DNA of 64,000 nucleotides, taken from contig JAHCHW010000006.1 of the NCBI GenBank assembly GCA_026129525.1, positions 190,705-254,704 of the forward strand. Direction: 5' to 3'. This stretch comes from Chitinophagales bacterium. Lineage in GTDB: Bacteria > Bacteroidota > Bacteroidia > Chitinophagales > LD1. The position numbers and the translations under genes were made by a program. Below, piece after piece: positions 1 to 7,905 of this stretch. Position 1 is the first letter of the stretch, and each line of letters begins with the position of its first letter. The notes beneath the pieces are model-generated. The model ran no database searches, was not told where the DNA came from, and worked only from the letters and a program-made list of their open reading frames with translations.

Positions 1-1760
1 CGTTGCTGAGCGGTGAGAAGAATTTTTTAAGTGCCGGCAATGCCATGTTCCGCTACGGAAGTGTAAACAATGAGCTAACGGGGCATCTCAATTTGAGTTT
101 CGGTGGTAAAAAGTTTGCCTCACTCACTTCCGCTACATTTTCGCGCTTTGGCGATTTGCGTATGGGCAATTACGTAACCAATGCCACAGCCGGTTTGTGG
201 ACACGCGATTTTTATCAGGCACGCACCAACCGCTACGATTCGCTCGGAAATGTAATAGGGCAAAAGGATACGGCTATTGCCAACAAAGCTACCGATGTGC
301 AAACCGGAAGCGGTTACTGGCAATACGATTTGTTGCAGAAATTCCTTTATCAGCAAAGCGAAAATATATCGCATGTGCTGAATGTGCAGTTCAGCAATTC
401 ATCGAATGTGCCGCGCTACGACCGCTTAGCCGTACGATCAAACACCACTATTTTGCGCGATGCCGAGTGGTATTACGGTCCGCAGCAGCGTTTACTCGCA
501 GCATACAACTTTAACTGGAAGAATGCCGGTGCGCTCGACTTAATAAGTATTGGAGTAAACTACCAGAACATTGTTGAAAGCCGCAACAACCGCACGTTCA
601 ACAGTAGTTTCCGCACAGAGAGAACCGAGAAGGTGCATGTGGTGGGCATACATGCCGATTTGCGGAAAAACATAAAAGCGCATACGCTCAATTTTGGTGT
701 GGATGCTCAATTGAATTTCCTCCAATCAACTGCCGTTGGAAGAAATGTAAATGTGGACACCACCCGCGCTGCCAGCACCCGCTACCCCGATGGAAAAAAC
801 AACATGAACTACATCGGACTGTATTTAACACATAGTTGGCAAATTTCAGAGAAGTTGATTTTGAGCGATGGTATTCGCTACAATTTCGTCAATCTGCATT
901 CTACGTTTACCGATGCCAGTCAAGAATTCTTTCCGCTGCCGTACAACGAAATCAAAAATAATTTCAACGGTGCTGCGGGAAACATCGGCTTAACCGCTTT
1001 GCCGGGTAAGGACTGGCGTATTGCCGCATTGTTCAGTACGGGATTTCGCGCCCCCAATGTGGACGATATGACCAAGATTTTTGAACCCGTTCCGGGAACG
1101 GTAATTGTACCAAACAACAAACTTCAACCCGAATACACCATTAACGGTGAGTTGACTGTTCAAAAAACCATCAGCAAACACTATCGCTTAAGCGCTACCG
1201 GTTTTTATACTTATTTCCTGAATGCACTCACAGTTGATAAAACCACCTTTAACGGTGCCGACTCTATAGTGTTTGACGGAAATTTGAGCCGTGTAACTAC
1301 GCTGGTGAATAAGCAACGCGCCTACATTGCAGGTGTAACCGCTTCTGCCGAGGCAGATGTTACCGATTGGTTCAGCATGTTTGCTTCGTTTACGTACACC
1401 TACGGAAGAATTGTAACCGATACAACACCTTATCCGCTCGACCATATTCCGCCTGTTTATGGTCGTGCGGGATTTCGTGCCAAACACAAATGGTTAAGCG
1501 GAGAAGTGTTTACGGTGTTTAACGGTAAGAAAAAGCAGAAAGATTACAACATGCTGGGCGAAGACAACTTCGGGCAGGGAACCGGCACCGATTTACCTTG
1601 CTGGGCAACACTTAATGCGCGTGTAACCATTCAGCCGATAAAATACTTTGCACTTACGCTTGGCTGCGACAACATGATGGATTTGCGTTACCGCCAATTT
1701 GCTTCGGGCATCAGCGCACCGGGCAGAAACTTTTTTGTAACGGCAAGAGTGAACTGGTAA
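1..1760 (+). CDS. TonB-dependent outer-membrane receptor, C-terminal part (5' end outside window)
   Basis: The reading frame is open from the left edge, so the signal peptide and plug domain are missing and only about 585 residues of the beta-barrel are present. What is seen is alternating aromatic/polar strands, a 'FRAPNVDDM' motif typical of TonB receptor barrels, and a final strand ending in an aromatic residue (FVTARVNW), the usual BAM-recognised C-terminus. It would import a ligand across the outer membrane using TonB energy. The next receptor starts 7 bp downstream, so the two are probably one operon. The ligand cannot be read from the sequence. Confidence 0.9.
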   Translation, partial: LLSGEKNFLSAGNAMFRYGSVNNELTGHLNLSFGGKKFASLTSATFSRFGDLRMGNYVTNATAGLWTRDFYQARTNRYDSLGNVIGQKDTAIANKATDVQTGSGYWQYDLLQKFLYQQSENISHVLNVQFSNSSNVPRYDRLAVRSNTTILRDAEWYYGPQQRLLAAYNFNWKNAGALDLISIGVNYQNIVESRNNRTFNSSFRTERTEKVHVVGIHADLRKNIKAHTLNFGVDAQLNFLQSTAVGRNVNVDTTRAASTRYPDGKNNMNYIGLYLTHSWQISEKLILSDGIRYNFVNLHSTFTDASQEFFPLPYNEIKNNFNGAAGNIGLTALPGKDWRIAALFSTGFRAPNVDDMTKIFEPVPGTVIVPNNKLQPEYTINGELTVQKTISKHYRLSATGFYTYFLNALTVDKTTFNGADSIVFDGNLSRVTTLVNKQRAYIAGVTASAEADVTDWFSMFASFTYTYGRIVTDTTPYPLDHIPPVYGRAGFRAKHKWLSGEVFTVFNGKKKQKDYNMLGEDNFGQGTGTDLPCWATLNARVTIQPIKYFALTLGCDNMMDLRYRQFASGISAPGRNFFVTARVNW

Positions 1761-1767
1761 AACTGTT

Positions 1768-3816
1768 GTGCGAACAAGCTGCCTGATAGTATTGATGATT
1801 TTGTTCTGTGCAAGCACTTTGCCTGCACAGAACGACTCATCGTTTCATGAACTGCACGAAGTAACCATAACAGGTTTTAAGGAAGAAAAACGGTTAGAAA
1901 CCTCTACTGATATTATTTCTGTTTCTTCAGAGAAAATGAAAGAGCGCGGCTCGTTCAATATTTCTGACGGACTTGCGAAAATGCCAGGCATCAGCCAACT
2001 GAGTACCGGAGTGGCTATTTCAAAACCGGTGATAAGAGGTTTGTATGGCAACCGGGTTCTCACTTTGCTTTCGGGTTTGCGTTTCGATAATCAGCAATGG
2101 CAGGATGAACATGGGCTTGGATTGAATACCGTAGGAATTGACCGTGTGGAAGTAATTAAAGGACCGATGAGTATTCTTTACGGAACCGATGCCGTGGGTG
2201 GTGTGTTGAATGTAATTGAAGAAAGAAAAGCTCCCGAAAATAAAATTGCATTCGATATCAACACTTCGTTTCATACCAATACACTGGGCAATGCCACCAA
2301 CATTGGAATAAAAGGAAATAAGAACAACCGGTGGTGGCGTGTTCGTGCGGGTTATGAAACACATGGTGATTATTCTGATGGCGCCAACAACCGTGTACTC
2401 AATTCGCGTTTTGGAGGTTACTATGCAAAAGCAACCTACGGTTTGCACAAAGGGAAAGTTACTTCGGTAAACAACTACAACTTTTCTTACAACAACTTCG
2501 GTTTTATACTGAATGATATTTACGATTTTATGCAACCCGATGAGCGCTGGAGCAGAAGTTCACAAGGTCCTCACCATATCGTCATCTTTAATGTTTTCTC
2601 TTCACAAAACACCATTGTGCTCAAAAACTCGGTGCTGAAATTCAATGCCGGAGTGCAAACCAATAATCGAATGGAAGATGAAGGAGGCGGACAAATCAGT
2701 TTGAATATGTTGCTGGCAACCGTACTCTACAATTTGCAATGGAGCAAAATGCTCCATCCGAAAGTGGAAATGATTATCAGCCACGGAAGCACGTTTGAAA
2801 ACAACACCAATTTTGGCGCACGAAAAATTATTCCGGATGCTTTTATGTACGAATTGTCCGCTTCGGCATTTTTCAAATTCTATTTGAGCAAGGCAGTGAT
2901 TCTGGAAACCGGTGCCGGTGTAACGGATAAATGGATTAAGACCATGATGACACCCGGAGTTAATTCGGCTGACAAGCTGATTCATCCGTTTTCCAAAAAC
3001 TGGATTTCGGCAAATGGTTTGGCGGGACTTACCATTAACCCCACTAAAGAATGGAATATAAAACTGAATGCTTCCACCGGAGTACGCGCACCGAATCTTG
3101 CCGAGCTTTCTTCCAACGGTTTGCACGAGGGAATTTTTATTTACGAAATAGGCGACCCAAAAATGAAGAGTGAGCAGAACATCAACACCAATGTTTCTGT
3201 TTCTTACAATCAGGATTGGGTTTCGTTTTCAGCATCGGCATTTTACAACCGGTTCTTTAACTACATCTATTTACAACCTACCAGCGGAGATTTTTACGGT
3301 TTCCCCATTCATGTTTATAAACAACAGAATGCCGCTTTATACGGTGGCGAGTTTGAATGGGAGTTAACTCCGCAAGGCAGTGTAAAAGGATTGGAATGGA
3401 GCGTGAACGCCTCGGTTATCAGAGGGAAAACCGATGACGGTAATTACTTGCCTTACATACCTGCCAACAAGTTGGGAACCGTTTTAAAATTTGAAAGGGA
3501 TGCATCGCAAAAAGTGAAAAACGTTTACGGCTCAGTAGGGTTCGATTATGTGTTTGCACAAAATCATTTTGCTCCGAACGAAACTTTTACACCGGCTTAT
3601 CACTTATTAAACGCATCGGTAGGTGCAAAATTTATTTTCAAAACGGGAGAAATAAACTTAAGTGTAGTAGGCAACAACCTGCTGGGTGCAAAGTATTTCG
3701 ACCATTTGTCAAGATTTAAAAATTACGGCATTTACAACGTTGGTAGAAATATCGTGGTGAATGTCGGCTTACCTTTTTTATTCAATTATTCTAAAACCAA
3801 AAACAAAACAAAATGA
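1768..3816 (+). CDS. TonB-dependent outer-membrane receptor
   Basis: A 682-residue protein starting at a GTG 7 bp after the upstream receptor stop. It has a signal peptide ending near LPAQ, then a plug domain with 'VIRGLYGNRVLTLLSG', 'DRVEVIKGPMSILYG' and 'DAVGGVLNV', then a beta-barrel with 'GVRAPNLAELSS'. It acts in the outer membrane as a gated importer. The last four bases overlap the start of the lipoprotein gene (ATGA at 3813-3816). The plug resembles heme/metal-type receptors, but the substrate is not certain. There is no N-terminal carboxypeptidase-like domain of the SusC kind. Confidence 0.92.
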   Translation: MRTSCLIVLMILFCASTLPAQNDSSFHELHEVTITGFKEEKRLETSTDIISVSSEKMKERGSFNISDGLAKMPGISQLSTGVAISKPVIRGLYGNRVLTLLSGLRFDNQQWQDEHGLGLNTVGIDRVEVIKGPMSILYGTDAVGGVLNVIEERKAPENKIAFDINTSFHTNTLGNATNIGIKGNKNNRWWRVRAGYETHGDYSDGANNRVLNSRFGGYYAKATYGLHKGKVTSVNNYNFSYNNFGFILNDIYDFMQPDERWSRSSQGPHHIVIFNVFSSQNTIVLKNSVLKFNAGVQTNNRMEDEGGGQISLNMLLATVLYNLQWSKMLHPKVEMIISHGSTFENNTNFGARKIIPDAFMYELSASAFFKFYLSKAVILETGAGVTDKWIKTMMTPGVNSADKLIHPFSKNWISANGLAGLTINPTKEWNIKLNASTGVRAPNLAELSSNGLHEGIFIYEIGDPKMKSEQNINTNVSVSYNQDWVSFSASAFYNRFFNYIYLQPTSGDFYGFPIHVYKQQNAALYGGEFEWELTPQGSVKGLEWSVNASVIRGKTDDGNYLPYIPANKLGTVLKFERDASQKVKNVYGSVGFDYVFAQNHFAPNETFTPAYHLLNASVGAKFIFKTGEINLSVVGNNLLGAKYFDHLSRFKNYGIYNVGRNIVVNVGLPFLFNYSKTKNKTK

Positions 3817-3857
3817 AATCGAAGATTCACGAATTCCAATTAAAAACAAACAGAACT

Positions 3858-4289
3858 ATGAGTAGAAAATTAGTTTCTACAGCCACAATTATTGCAGTGT
3901 TGGCTACTGCACTTATTAATCTTTCAAGCTGCGAAAAAGATGAAGGCAAACTTCCGAACATCGCATTCAAAACCGGAACAGTTGGCGGAGTAACTTATAC
4001 TTCTGCCGATGCAACAGTTGCTGCGGGAACTGTAGTAACAGTTGGCATCAATGCTTCCAAAGCCGAAGACAAAGATGTTTTGAAAACTTTCAATGTATCG
4101 AAAAGTATTGATGGCGCTGCGGCAGTAAGTGTAACTACTACCACTCTTACCGGCTCTCAGCAGGACAGTTACAGCGTGGACTACCCGATTACCGCAGGTG
4201 CTGCCGGACATACGGAAAAATGGAGTTTCACCGTTACCAACCGCGATGGACTAACCAATACGGTTAGTTTAACGCTGACGGTGAATTGA
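3858..4289 (+). CDS. Small lipoprotein in a TonB-receptor operon
   Basis: An ATG at 3813 overlaps the receptor stop, but the ATG at 3858 gives a cleaner signal sequence (MSRKLVSTATI...) followed by lipobox LSSC, so I place the start there (143 residues). The mature part is a Thr/Val/Ala-rich beta-strand region resembling an Ig-like or cadherin-like fold, ending in 'VSLTLTVN'. It is probably anchored to the outer membrane and may assist the receptor encoded just upstream. I do not recognise the family. A terminator follows at 4305. Confidence 0.75.
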   Translation: MSRKLVSTATIIAVLATALINLSSCEKDEGKLPNIAFKTGTVGGVTYTSADATVAAGTVVTVGINASKAEDKDVLKTFNVSKSIDGAAAVSVTTTTLTGSQQDSYSVDYPITAGAAGHTEKWSFTVTNRDGLTNTVSLTLTVN

Positions 4290-4304
4290 TTTTGTCTGAT
4301 TATT

Positions 4305-4338
4305 AAGAGGCTGATCTTGCTTTGTAAGACAGCCTCTT
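4305..4338 (+). terminator. Rho-independent terminator of the receptor/lipoprotein operon
   Basis: The arms AAGAGGCTG (4305-4313) and CAGCCTCTT (4330-4338) are exact complements. Four further inner pairs (TCTT with AAGA) form after a one-base bulge. A T-rich stretch follows on the plus strand. Confidence 0.75.
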
Positions 4339-4435
4339 TCTTATTTTTAAAAATTACTGAAGGGAGTTAGTTTTTAAAGTTTAAATCGGTCAACTGAAAA
4401 TCAGTTTAAAACTGCTTTTCAACTTCTTATTTACA

Positions 4436-5791
4436 ATGAAATTACAACGCAACATAGGGCTTGCCGGAGGAATAGCACTGGTGGTCGGAGGTATTATAGG
4501 CTTAGGGGCTTATGTGCTTATTCCGGCCATTGCGTATAAAGCGGGTAATGCTGCATGGCTGGCAATTTGTGTGGCATTAGCCATATCCTTAATCAGTGTG
4601 TTGCCTATCATCCAACTTTCGAGTGCACTGCCTGTGGCGGGTGGTGGTTACATGTATGTTAGTCGTTTACTTTCTCCTTTAGCCGGGCTGCTTACTTCAT
4701 CGTGGGCGTTAATCGGTGGAGCTTGTTCGGTTAGTTTGGTATCGGTTGGTTTAGTGCAGAGTTTAGCGGGGTATTTGCCGTTTGCCATTTCACCGCACAT
4801 TGGCGCTGCTGTTTTAGTGTTGCTGTTCTATGCATTTTATTTTTCGGGACTGCGTGTATTAACAGGTTTGCAAGTACTATTAAGCGCCCAACTGATTCTT
4901 GCACTATTGATTTATGCATATCCTGTTTTATGGGTAAAATGGACAGACATACGAATAGGATTGCCCGCCACTTCCGGCTTTGCCATGGCGGTTATTCTTG
5001 CCATGAACATTTCACTCGGCTTTCAGATAATTATTGAAATGGGGGAAGAAATAACAGATCCTAAGCGAAACATTCCGCTTGCATTGTTAATTGGAGCGGG
5101 AGTTATTTTACTCATTTATCTTTTTGTGTTGTTTGCTTACACGTTTAGCGGTTTTCCGCTCAAAACTCCGATGGCCGTAACTGCCGAGTTTTATTTGCCG
5201 CCCGCTTTAGTTCACTTTTTTGAATTCGGAATGATAAGTGCTGCGCTTACCACTTACAACGGAGCGGCCATTACTCTCCCGCGCGAAATTTTTTCGATGA
5301 GCCGCGATAAAACGCTACCCGGGTTTCTATCGGCAGTAAATGATAAAGGCTCACCCATAAATGCTACTACTGCTTTTTTCGCTTTGGTTATTGCCATGTT
5401 GTTGCTTGGTCAGTTACTTGATTCGCTGGGAGTAGTTCAAATTTTCTTTGGCGAAGATGTTATAGAATACTACGGCTTTATGACCATAATGGGCGTAATG
5501 CTGCTGACCGTTTTACTGAGTATTGCAGCGTGGCAGCTATCTTCAAAATACCCCGAACAGGTTGGGAGCGCATACCTTCGCTTTGCCCCGGTATGGTTGA
5601 AGGTATTTATTGTTATTGCCGTGTTATCATCACTTTGCCTCATTGTTATTATCTGCACCAAATGGTTAGTGCCGGTGCTGTTTGTGTTGTTCAGCCTTAT
5701 TACAATCATGTATTACTATTGGCGAAAGCGGATACTTTTAACCCGCGGATGGCAAATAGGCAACGTATTCACCGAAACCGTTTTAAAATGA
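4436..5791 (+). CDS. APC-superfamily amino-acid permease
   Basis: A 451-residue, very hydrophobic protein with about 12 predicted membrane segments. The N-terminus 'GGIALVVGGIIGLGAYVL' is the classic APC helix-1 motif with the unwound GxG, and 'PVAGGGYMYVSRLLSP' matches the helix 2-3 region. 'EMGEEITDPKRNIPLAL' matches the conserved segment between helices 6 and 7. It would import or exchange amino acids across the inner membrane. The stop overlaps the next gene by four bases, so the two are co-translated. The specific amino acid cannot be called. Confidence 0.88.
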   Translation: MKLQRNIGLAGGIALVVGGIIGLGAYVLIPAIAYKAGNAAWLAICVALAISLISVLPIIQLSSALPVAGGGYMYVSRLLSPLAGLLTSSWALIGGACSVSLVSVGLVQSLAGYLPFAISPHIGAAVLVLLFYAFYFSGLRVLTGLQVLLSAQLILALLIYAYPVLWVKWTDIRIGLPATSGFAMAVILAMNISLGFQIIIEMGEEITDPKRNIPLALLIGAGVILLIYLFVLFAYTFSGFPLKTPMAVTAEFYLPPALVHFFEFGMISAALTTYNGAAITLPREIFSMSRDKTLPGFLSAVNDKGSPINATTAFFALVIAMLLLGQLLDSLGVVQIFFGEDVIEYYGFMTIMGVMLLTVLLSIAAWQLSSKYPEQVGSAYLRFAPVWLKVFIVIAVLSSLCLIVIICTKWLVPVLFVLFSLITIMYYYWRKRILLTRGWQIGNVFTETVLK

Positions 5792-6471
5792 AGTGGCTGA
5801 AATTTATTGTTCCCCTTTTTTTGTTACCTGCTTTTACAAATGTTTATTGCCAATTAGAATTAGAACGCAAAAACGAAACGTTTTTTCTGACAACCGAACG
5901 GGAGAATAAAGAGTTGTTGTCGTTTCCTTCAAAAAATTTTGTAACAGTAAAAAAGGAAGGAAAGAAAACAGTGTACTTCAAACATTCTGCGATTACCACA
6001 TTTGGAGAAATTGAACACCACTGGATTTTAACCGGACAGTTGTATGCCGGCAAAAAAGATTCCATCGGTTTTGTAATGGGTTTTCATAAACTGAAGGAAG
6101 AGAATACGGTAATTTTCAGTGTAGCTTTTTCCGATACAACAGTTCGCAATATTCGCCTTAAATTTTACTACACCGATACAACCGGTAAACGGGAACAAAT
6201 TTTTGTTTCATCGGGAAATGATCTGCGCGGCAAACAGAATGTAGTGTCGGATTGTTCAGAAAACAGGGAACCTGTGGGAGCGTTACAAAACTTTTTTTAC
6301 ACTAATAACGAGAAAAGCATTGCTATTACCCGTTCGCTTTGCACTAATTTTTTGTTTACAAGCAGTAAGCACTGGTTTGTTGAAACAGATAAACCGGTAG
6401 TAAAAGGCAGATTGTTTTACAACATGCCCTTAAAGGAAATGCAAAGCAAGGCTGAAAAATTTTGGCAGTGA
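5788..6471 (+). CDS. Secreted hypothetical protein, coupled to the permease
   Basis: The reading frame is open from further upstream, but the ATG at 5788, overlapping the permease stop as ATGA, begins a signal peptide (MKWLKFIVPLFLLPAFTNVYC). That gives 227 residues. The mature part is rich in beta-strand pattern and lysine, with motifs such as 'HWILTGQLYAG' and 'NREPVGALQNFFYT'. I do not recognise a family. It probably sits in the periplasm or at the outer membrane. Confidence 0.7.
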   Translation: MKWLKFIVPLFLLPAFTNVYCQLELERKNETFFLTTERENKELLSFPSKNFVTVKKEGKKTVYFKHSAITTFGEIEHHWILTGQLYAGKKDSIGFVMGFHKLKEENTVIFSVAFSDTTVRNIRLKFYYTDTTGKREQIFVSSGNDLRGKQNVVSDCSENREPVGALQNFFYTNNEKSIAITRSLCTNFLFTSSKHWFVETDKPVVKGRLFYNMPLKEMQSKAEKFWQ

Positions 6472-6479
6472 ATAGGGTT

Positions 6480-6652
6480 AAAAAATTGAACCCCACCGGA
6501 AACCGGCAGGGTTCAGTTGTTAAGGGGTAAAGAAGGAAGGGCAGGGGCCTGACTCCCTATCCCTTCCTGAAAAGTGAATGGTTTAGCCCACCAAAAGCAT
6601 TTACCCTCACTATCGGCATCAGCAGTGTGAACTGTTGTGCCAAAATCTTTAC
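6480..6652 (-). ncRNA. Candidate CRP-activated small RNA
   Basis: This stretch has no convincing protein gene, but on the minus strand it is bounded by a consensus promoter (6658-6687) and an intrinsic terminator (6487-6515). The expected transcript is about 170 nt. It folds into a strong internal hairpin, with AGGAAGGG (plus-strand 6562-6569, read on minus) pairing with CCCTTCCT (6533-6540), and then the terminator hairpin. A CRP-type palindrome lies about 64 bases upstream of the expected start, a class I activator position. The longest small ORF inside it is about 20 codons (starting MPIVRVN), so a leader peptide or micro-protein is an alternative. It could also be the 3' end of the crp/fnr message. 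Confidence 0.5.
6487..6515 (-). terminator. Strand-specific rho-independent terminator
   Basis: Read on the minus strand, UGAACCCUGCCGG, loop UUU, CCGGUGGGGUUCA pairs along all 13 positions, with two G-U wobbles. A, then six U (plus-strand 6480-6485) follow. On the plus strand the same positions are C-A mismatches, so the signal is built for minus-strand transcription. It ends the candidate small RNA and/or the crp/fnr transcript. Confidence 0.8.
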
Positions 6653-6657
6653 GCGGT

Positions 6658-6687
6658 CGAAAGTAGATGCTCGCACACATTAGCAAA
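6658..6687 (-). promoter_or_regulatory. Bacteroidota-type promoter of the candidate small RNA
   Basis: On the minus strand, TTTG (6687-6684), an 18-base spacer, then TACTTTCG (6665-6658). The spacing equals that at tRNA-Val, tRNA-Ser and gltX in this window. The start is expected near 6651-6654. Confidence 0.6.
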
Positions 6688-6708
6688 AGGAAATGAATCA
6701 CGCCTTAG

Positions 6709-6724
6709 TGTGATTTTCGTCACA
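6709..6724. promoter_or_regulatory. CRP-type operator, TGTGA-N6-TCACA
   Basis: A perfect 5+5 palindrome, TGTGA TTTTCG TCACA. Its centre is about 62-65 bases upstream of the predicted small-RNA start. The neighbouring Crp/Fnr regulator has the recognition helix SRETVSR, which keeps the R-E-x-x-x-R contacts that read TGTGA in Escherichia coli CRP. Confidence 0.6.
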
Positions 6725-6733
6725 TGCAACGAA

Positions 6734-7429
6734 TCAGCCAATTTCGCTCATTTTTATTCCTGCCAGTTTAGCTATTGCATCTTCTTTTAAAATCCTGATG
6801 CACTTGCCATCTACATGCAGCACTTTTTTGGTTTTAAGTGCAGTGAGTGTACGTGAAACAGTTTCGCGGCTGGTTCCTGCAATATCGGCAAGTTCCTCGC
6901 GGGTAATTTCGATACATTTTTTTTGAGAAGAATAGTAACGATGCAAAACCCAAATGGCATTCGCTATCCGCATTTTAACATCACCGCTCATTAAATCGCG
7001 AACTCGGTTACTAAGCGTTTCCATGTGTTGATAGTACTGCGCCACAAACCATTCGCGGGCTTTGTAATTTTCCTTCAGCAGGTTTACATTTCCTTCGCGG
7101 GGTATAATACAGAAACTTACATCGGTTACGCAAACAGCAGTGCTTTTGTAAACAGCATTTGTTTGCAGGCTTTCTAAACCCGTCATTGTACAGCATTGTG
7201 CTGTAGAAATGGTAATAGGGTTGCCGTGCCTGTTTTCCTTGGTCATTTTTACCACCCCGCTGTTAATCATGTACAGCGAACCCGCATGGAAACCCTGCTC
7301 GTATAAGGTTTCGCCTTGTTTCTTTTGCCTGAAAAATTTCTTTTGGTTAAGAATATCCTTGTCCTCACTTCGCAGGTAGGAATACAAACATTTTTCTCTG
7401 CAACCGCAGCTTTCACAGTTCTTCTCCAT
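6734..7429 (-). CDS. Crp/Fnr-family transcription regulator with N-terminal Cys cluster
   Basis: 231 residues. An N-terminal C5-x2-C8-x-C10-x3-C14 cluster is followed by a cyclic-nucleotide-binding-like beta-roll (about 25-135), a dimer helix with 'NRVRDLMSGDVKMRIANAI', and a C-terminal winged helix (about 165-225). Its recognition helix is 'GTSRETVSRTL'. The four cysteines, plus C79-C80, resemble the ligands of Fnr iron-sulfur or zinc sensors, so it may sense oxygen or redox state. Other family members bind cAMP or other effectors. The DNA-reading residues R, E and R match CRP, and a perfect TGTGA-N6-TCACA site lies 10 bp past its stop codon. The start has a promoter at 7469-7499. Confidence 0.88.
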   Translation of the reverse strand: MEKNCESCGCREKCLYSYLRSEDKDILNQKKFFRQKKQGETLYEQGFHAGSLYMINSGVVKMTKENRHGNPITISTAQCCTMTGLESLQTNAVYKSTAVCVTDVSFCIIPREGNVNLLKENYKAREWFVAQYYQHMETLSNRVRDLMSGDVKMRIANAIWVLHRYYSSQKKCIEITREELADIAGTSRETVSRTLTALKTKKVLHVDGKCIRILKEDAIAKLAGIKMSEIG

Positions 7430-7468
7430 CGTTCAGAGGTAATGTTAAGATTACCGATTAAGTGCGCG

Positions 7469-7499
7469 CAAATGTAGATTTATCCGTTGCCCAAGCAAG
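7469..7499 (-). promoter_or_regulatory. Promoter of the Crp/Fnr regulator gene
   Basis: On the minus strand a -7 element TACATTTG (7476-7469) is preceded, after a 19-base spacer, by CTTG (7499-7496), one base from the TTTG -33 consensus. It gives a leader of roughly 35 nt. Confidence 0.5.
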
Positions 7500-7533
7500 C
7501 GAATACAGCAAAGGGAGGTAAAATTTTACATTT

Positions 7534-7905
7534 CTATGACAAAACCGGCACCTCTGCTAACTGGAGTTGCTCGGGCGAGGCGATAAGATGGAACGTGCGT
7601 TTAACACCATCGCGCTGTATAAATGTAATTTTACAGTTATTGTCGTCTTCCCACAAAAAGGAAACGGTTTCATCGTTAAGGTCGGCAGCATAGATTTCAA
7701 AACTCAGCTTACCTTCTTTAAAGTTATAGGCTTTTACGCTCAAATCAACCCGCCATGCTTCAACCGATGTAGAGCGGTTGCCGCTAACCGTAAGTTTTAC
7801 TTTCCCCTCTTTAAACTCCTTTTCCAACAGTGCGCTGGTTTTCCCTCCGCAGCCGGTGAGTGCACTAATGAATAGCAGCAGTATTAGTTGTGTGGTCTTT
7901 ATCAT
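7534..7905 (-). CDS. Small lipoprotein coupled to the metacaspase
   Basis: 123 residues with signal MIKTTQLILLLFISALTGC, where LTGC is a lipobox, so it is lipid-anchored at Cys19. The mature domain is a single beta-rich unit ('GKVKLTVSG', 'WRVDLSVKAYNFKEGKLSFEI'). Its start overlaps the metacaspase stop by four bases, so the two proteins are made together. I do not recognise the family. It could be an inhibitor, anchor or substrate of the protease, which is only inference from gene coupling. Confidence 0.75.
   Translation of the reverse strand: MIKTTQLILLLFISALTGCGGKTSALLEKEFKEGKVKLTVSGNRSTSVEAWRVDLSVKAYNFKEGKLSFEIYAADLNDETVSFLWEDDNNCKITFIQRDGVKRTFHLIASPEQLQLAEVPVLS

Noticed and set aside
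5530..5787. Upstream extension of the secreted protein coupled to the permease
   Set aside because: It overlaps the permease coding region in another frame; the ATG at 5788 gives a signal peptide and a 4-bp overlap.
6513..6701. Minus-strand 62-residue reading frame in the gap after the Crp/Fnr gene
   Set aside because: Its ATG lies upstream of the predicted promoter start and its composition is not protein-like. The structured-RNA reading fits the flanking signals better, though a micro-protein cannot be excluded.
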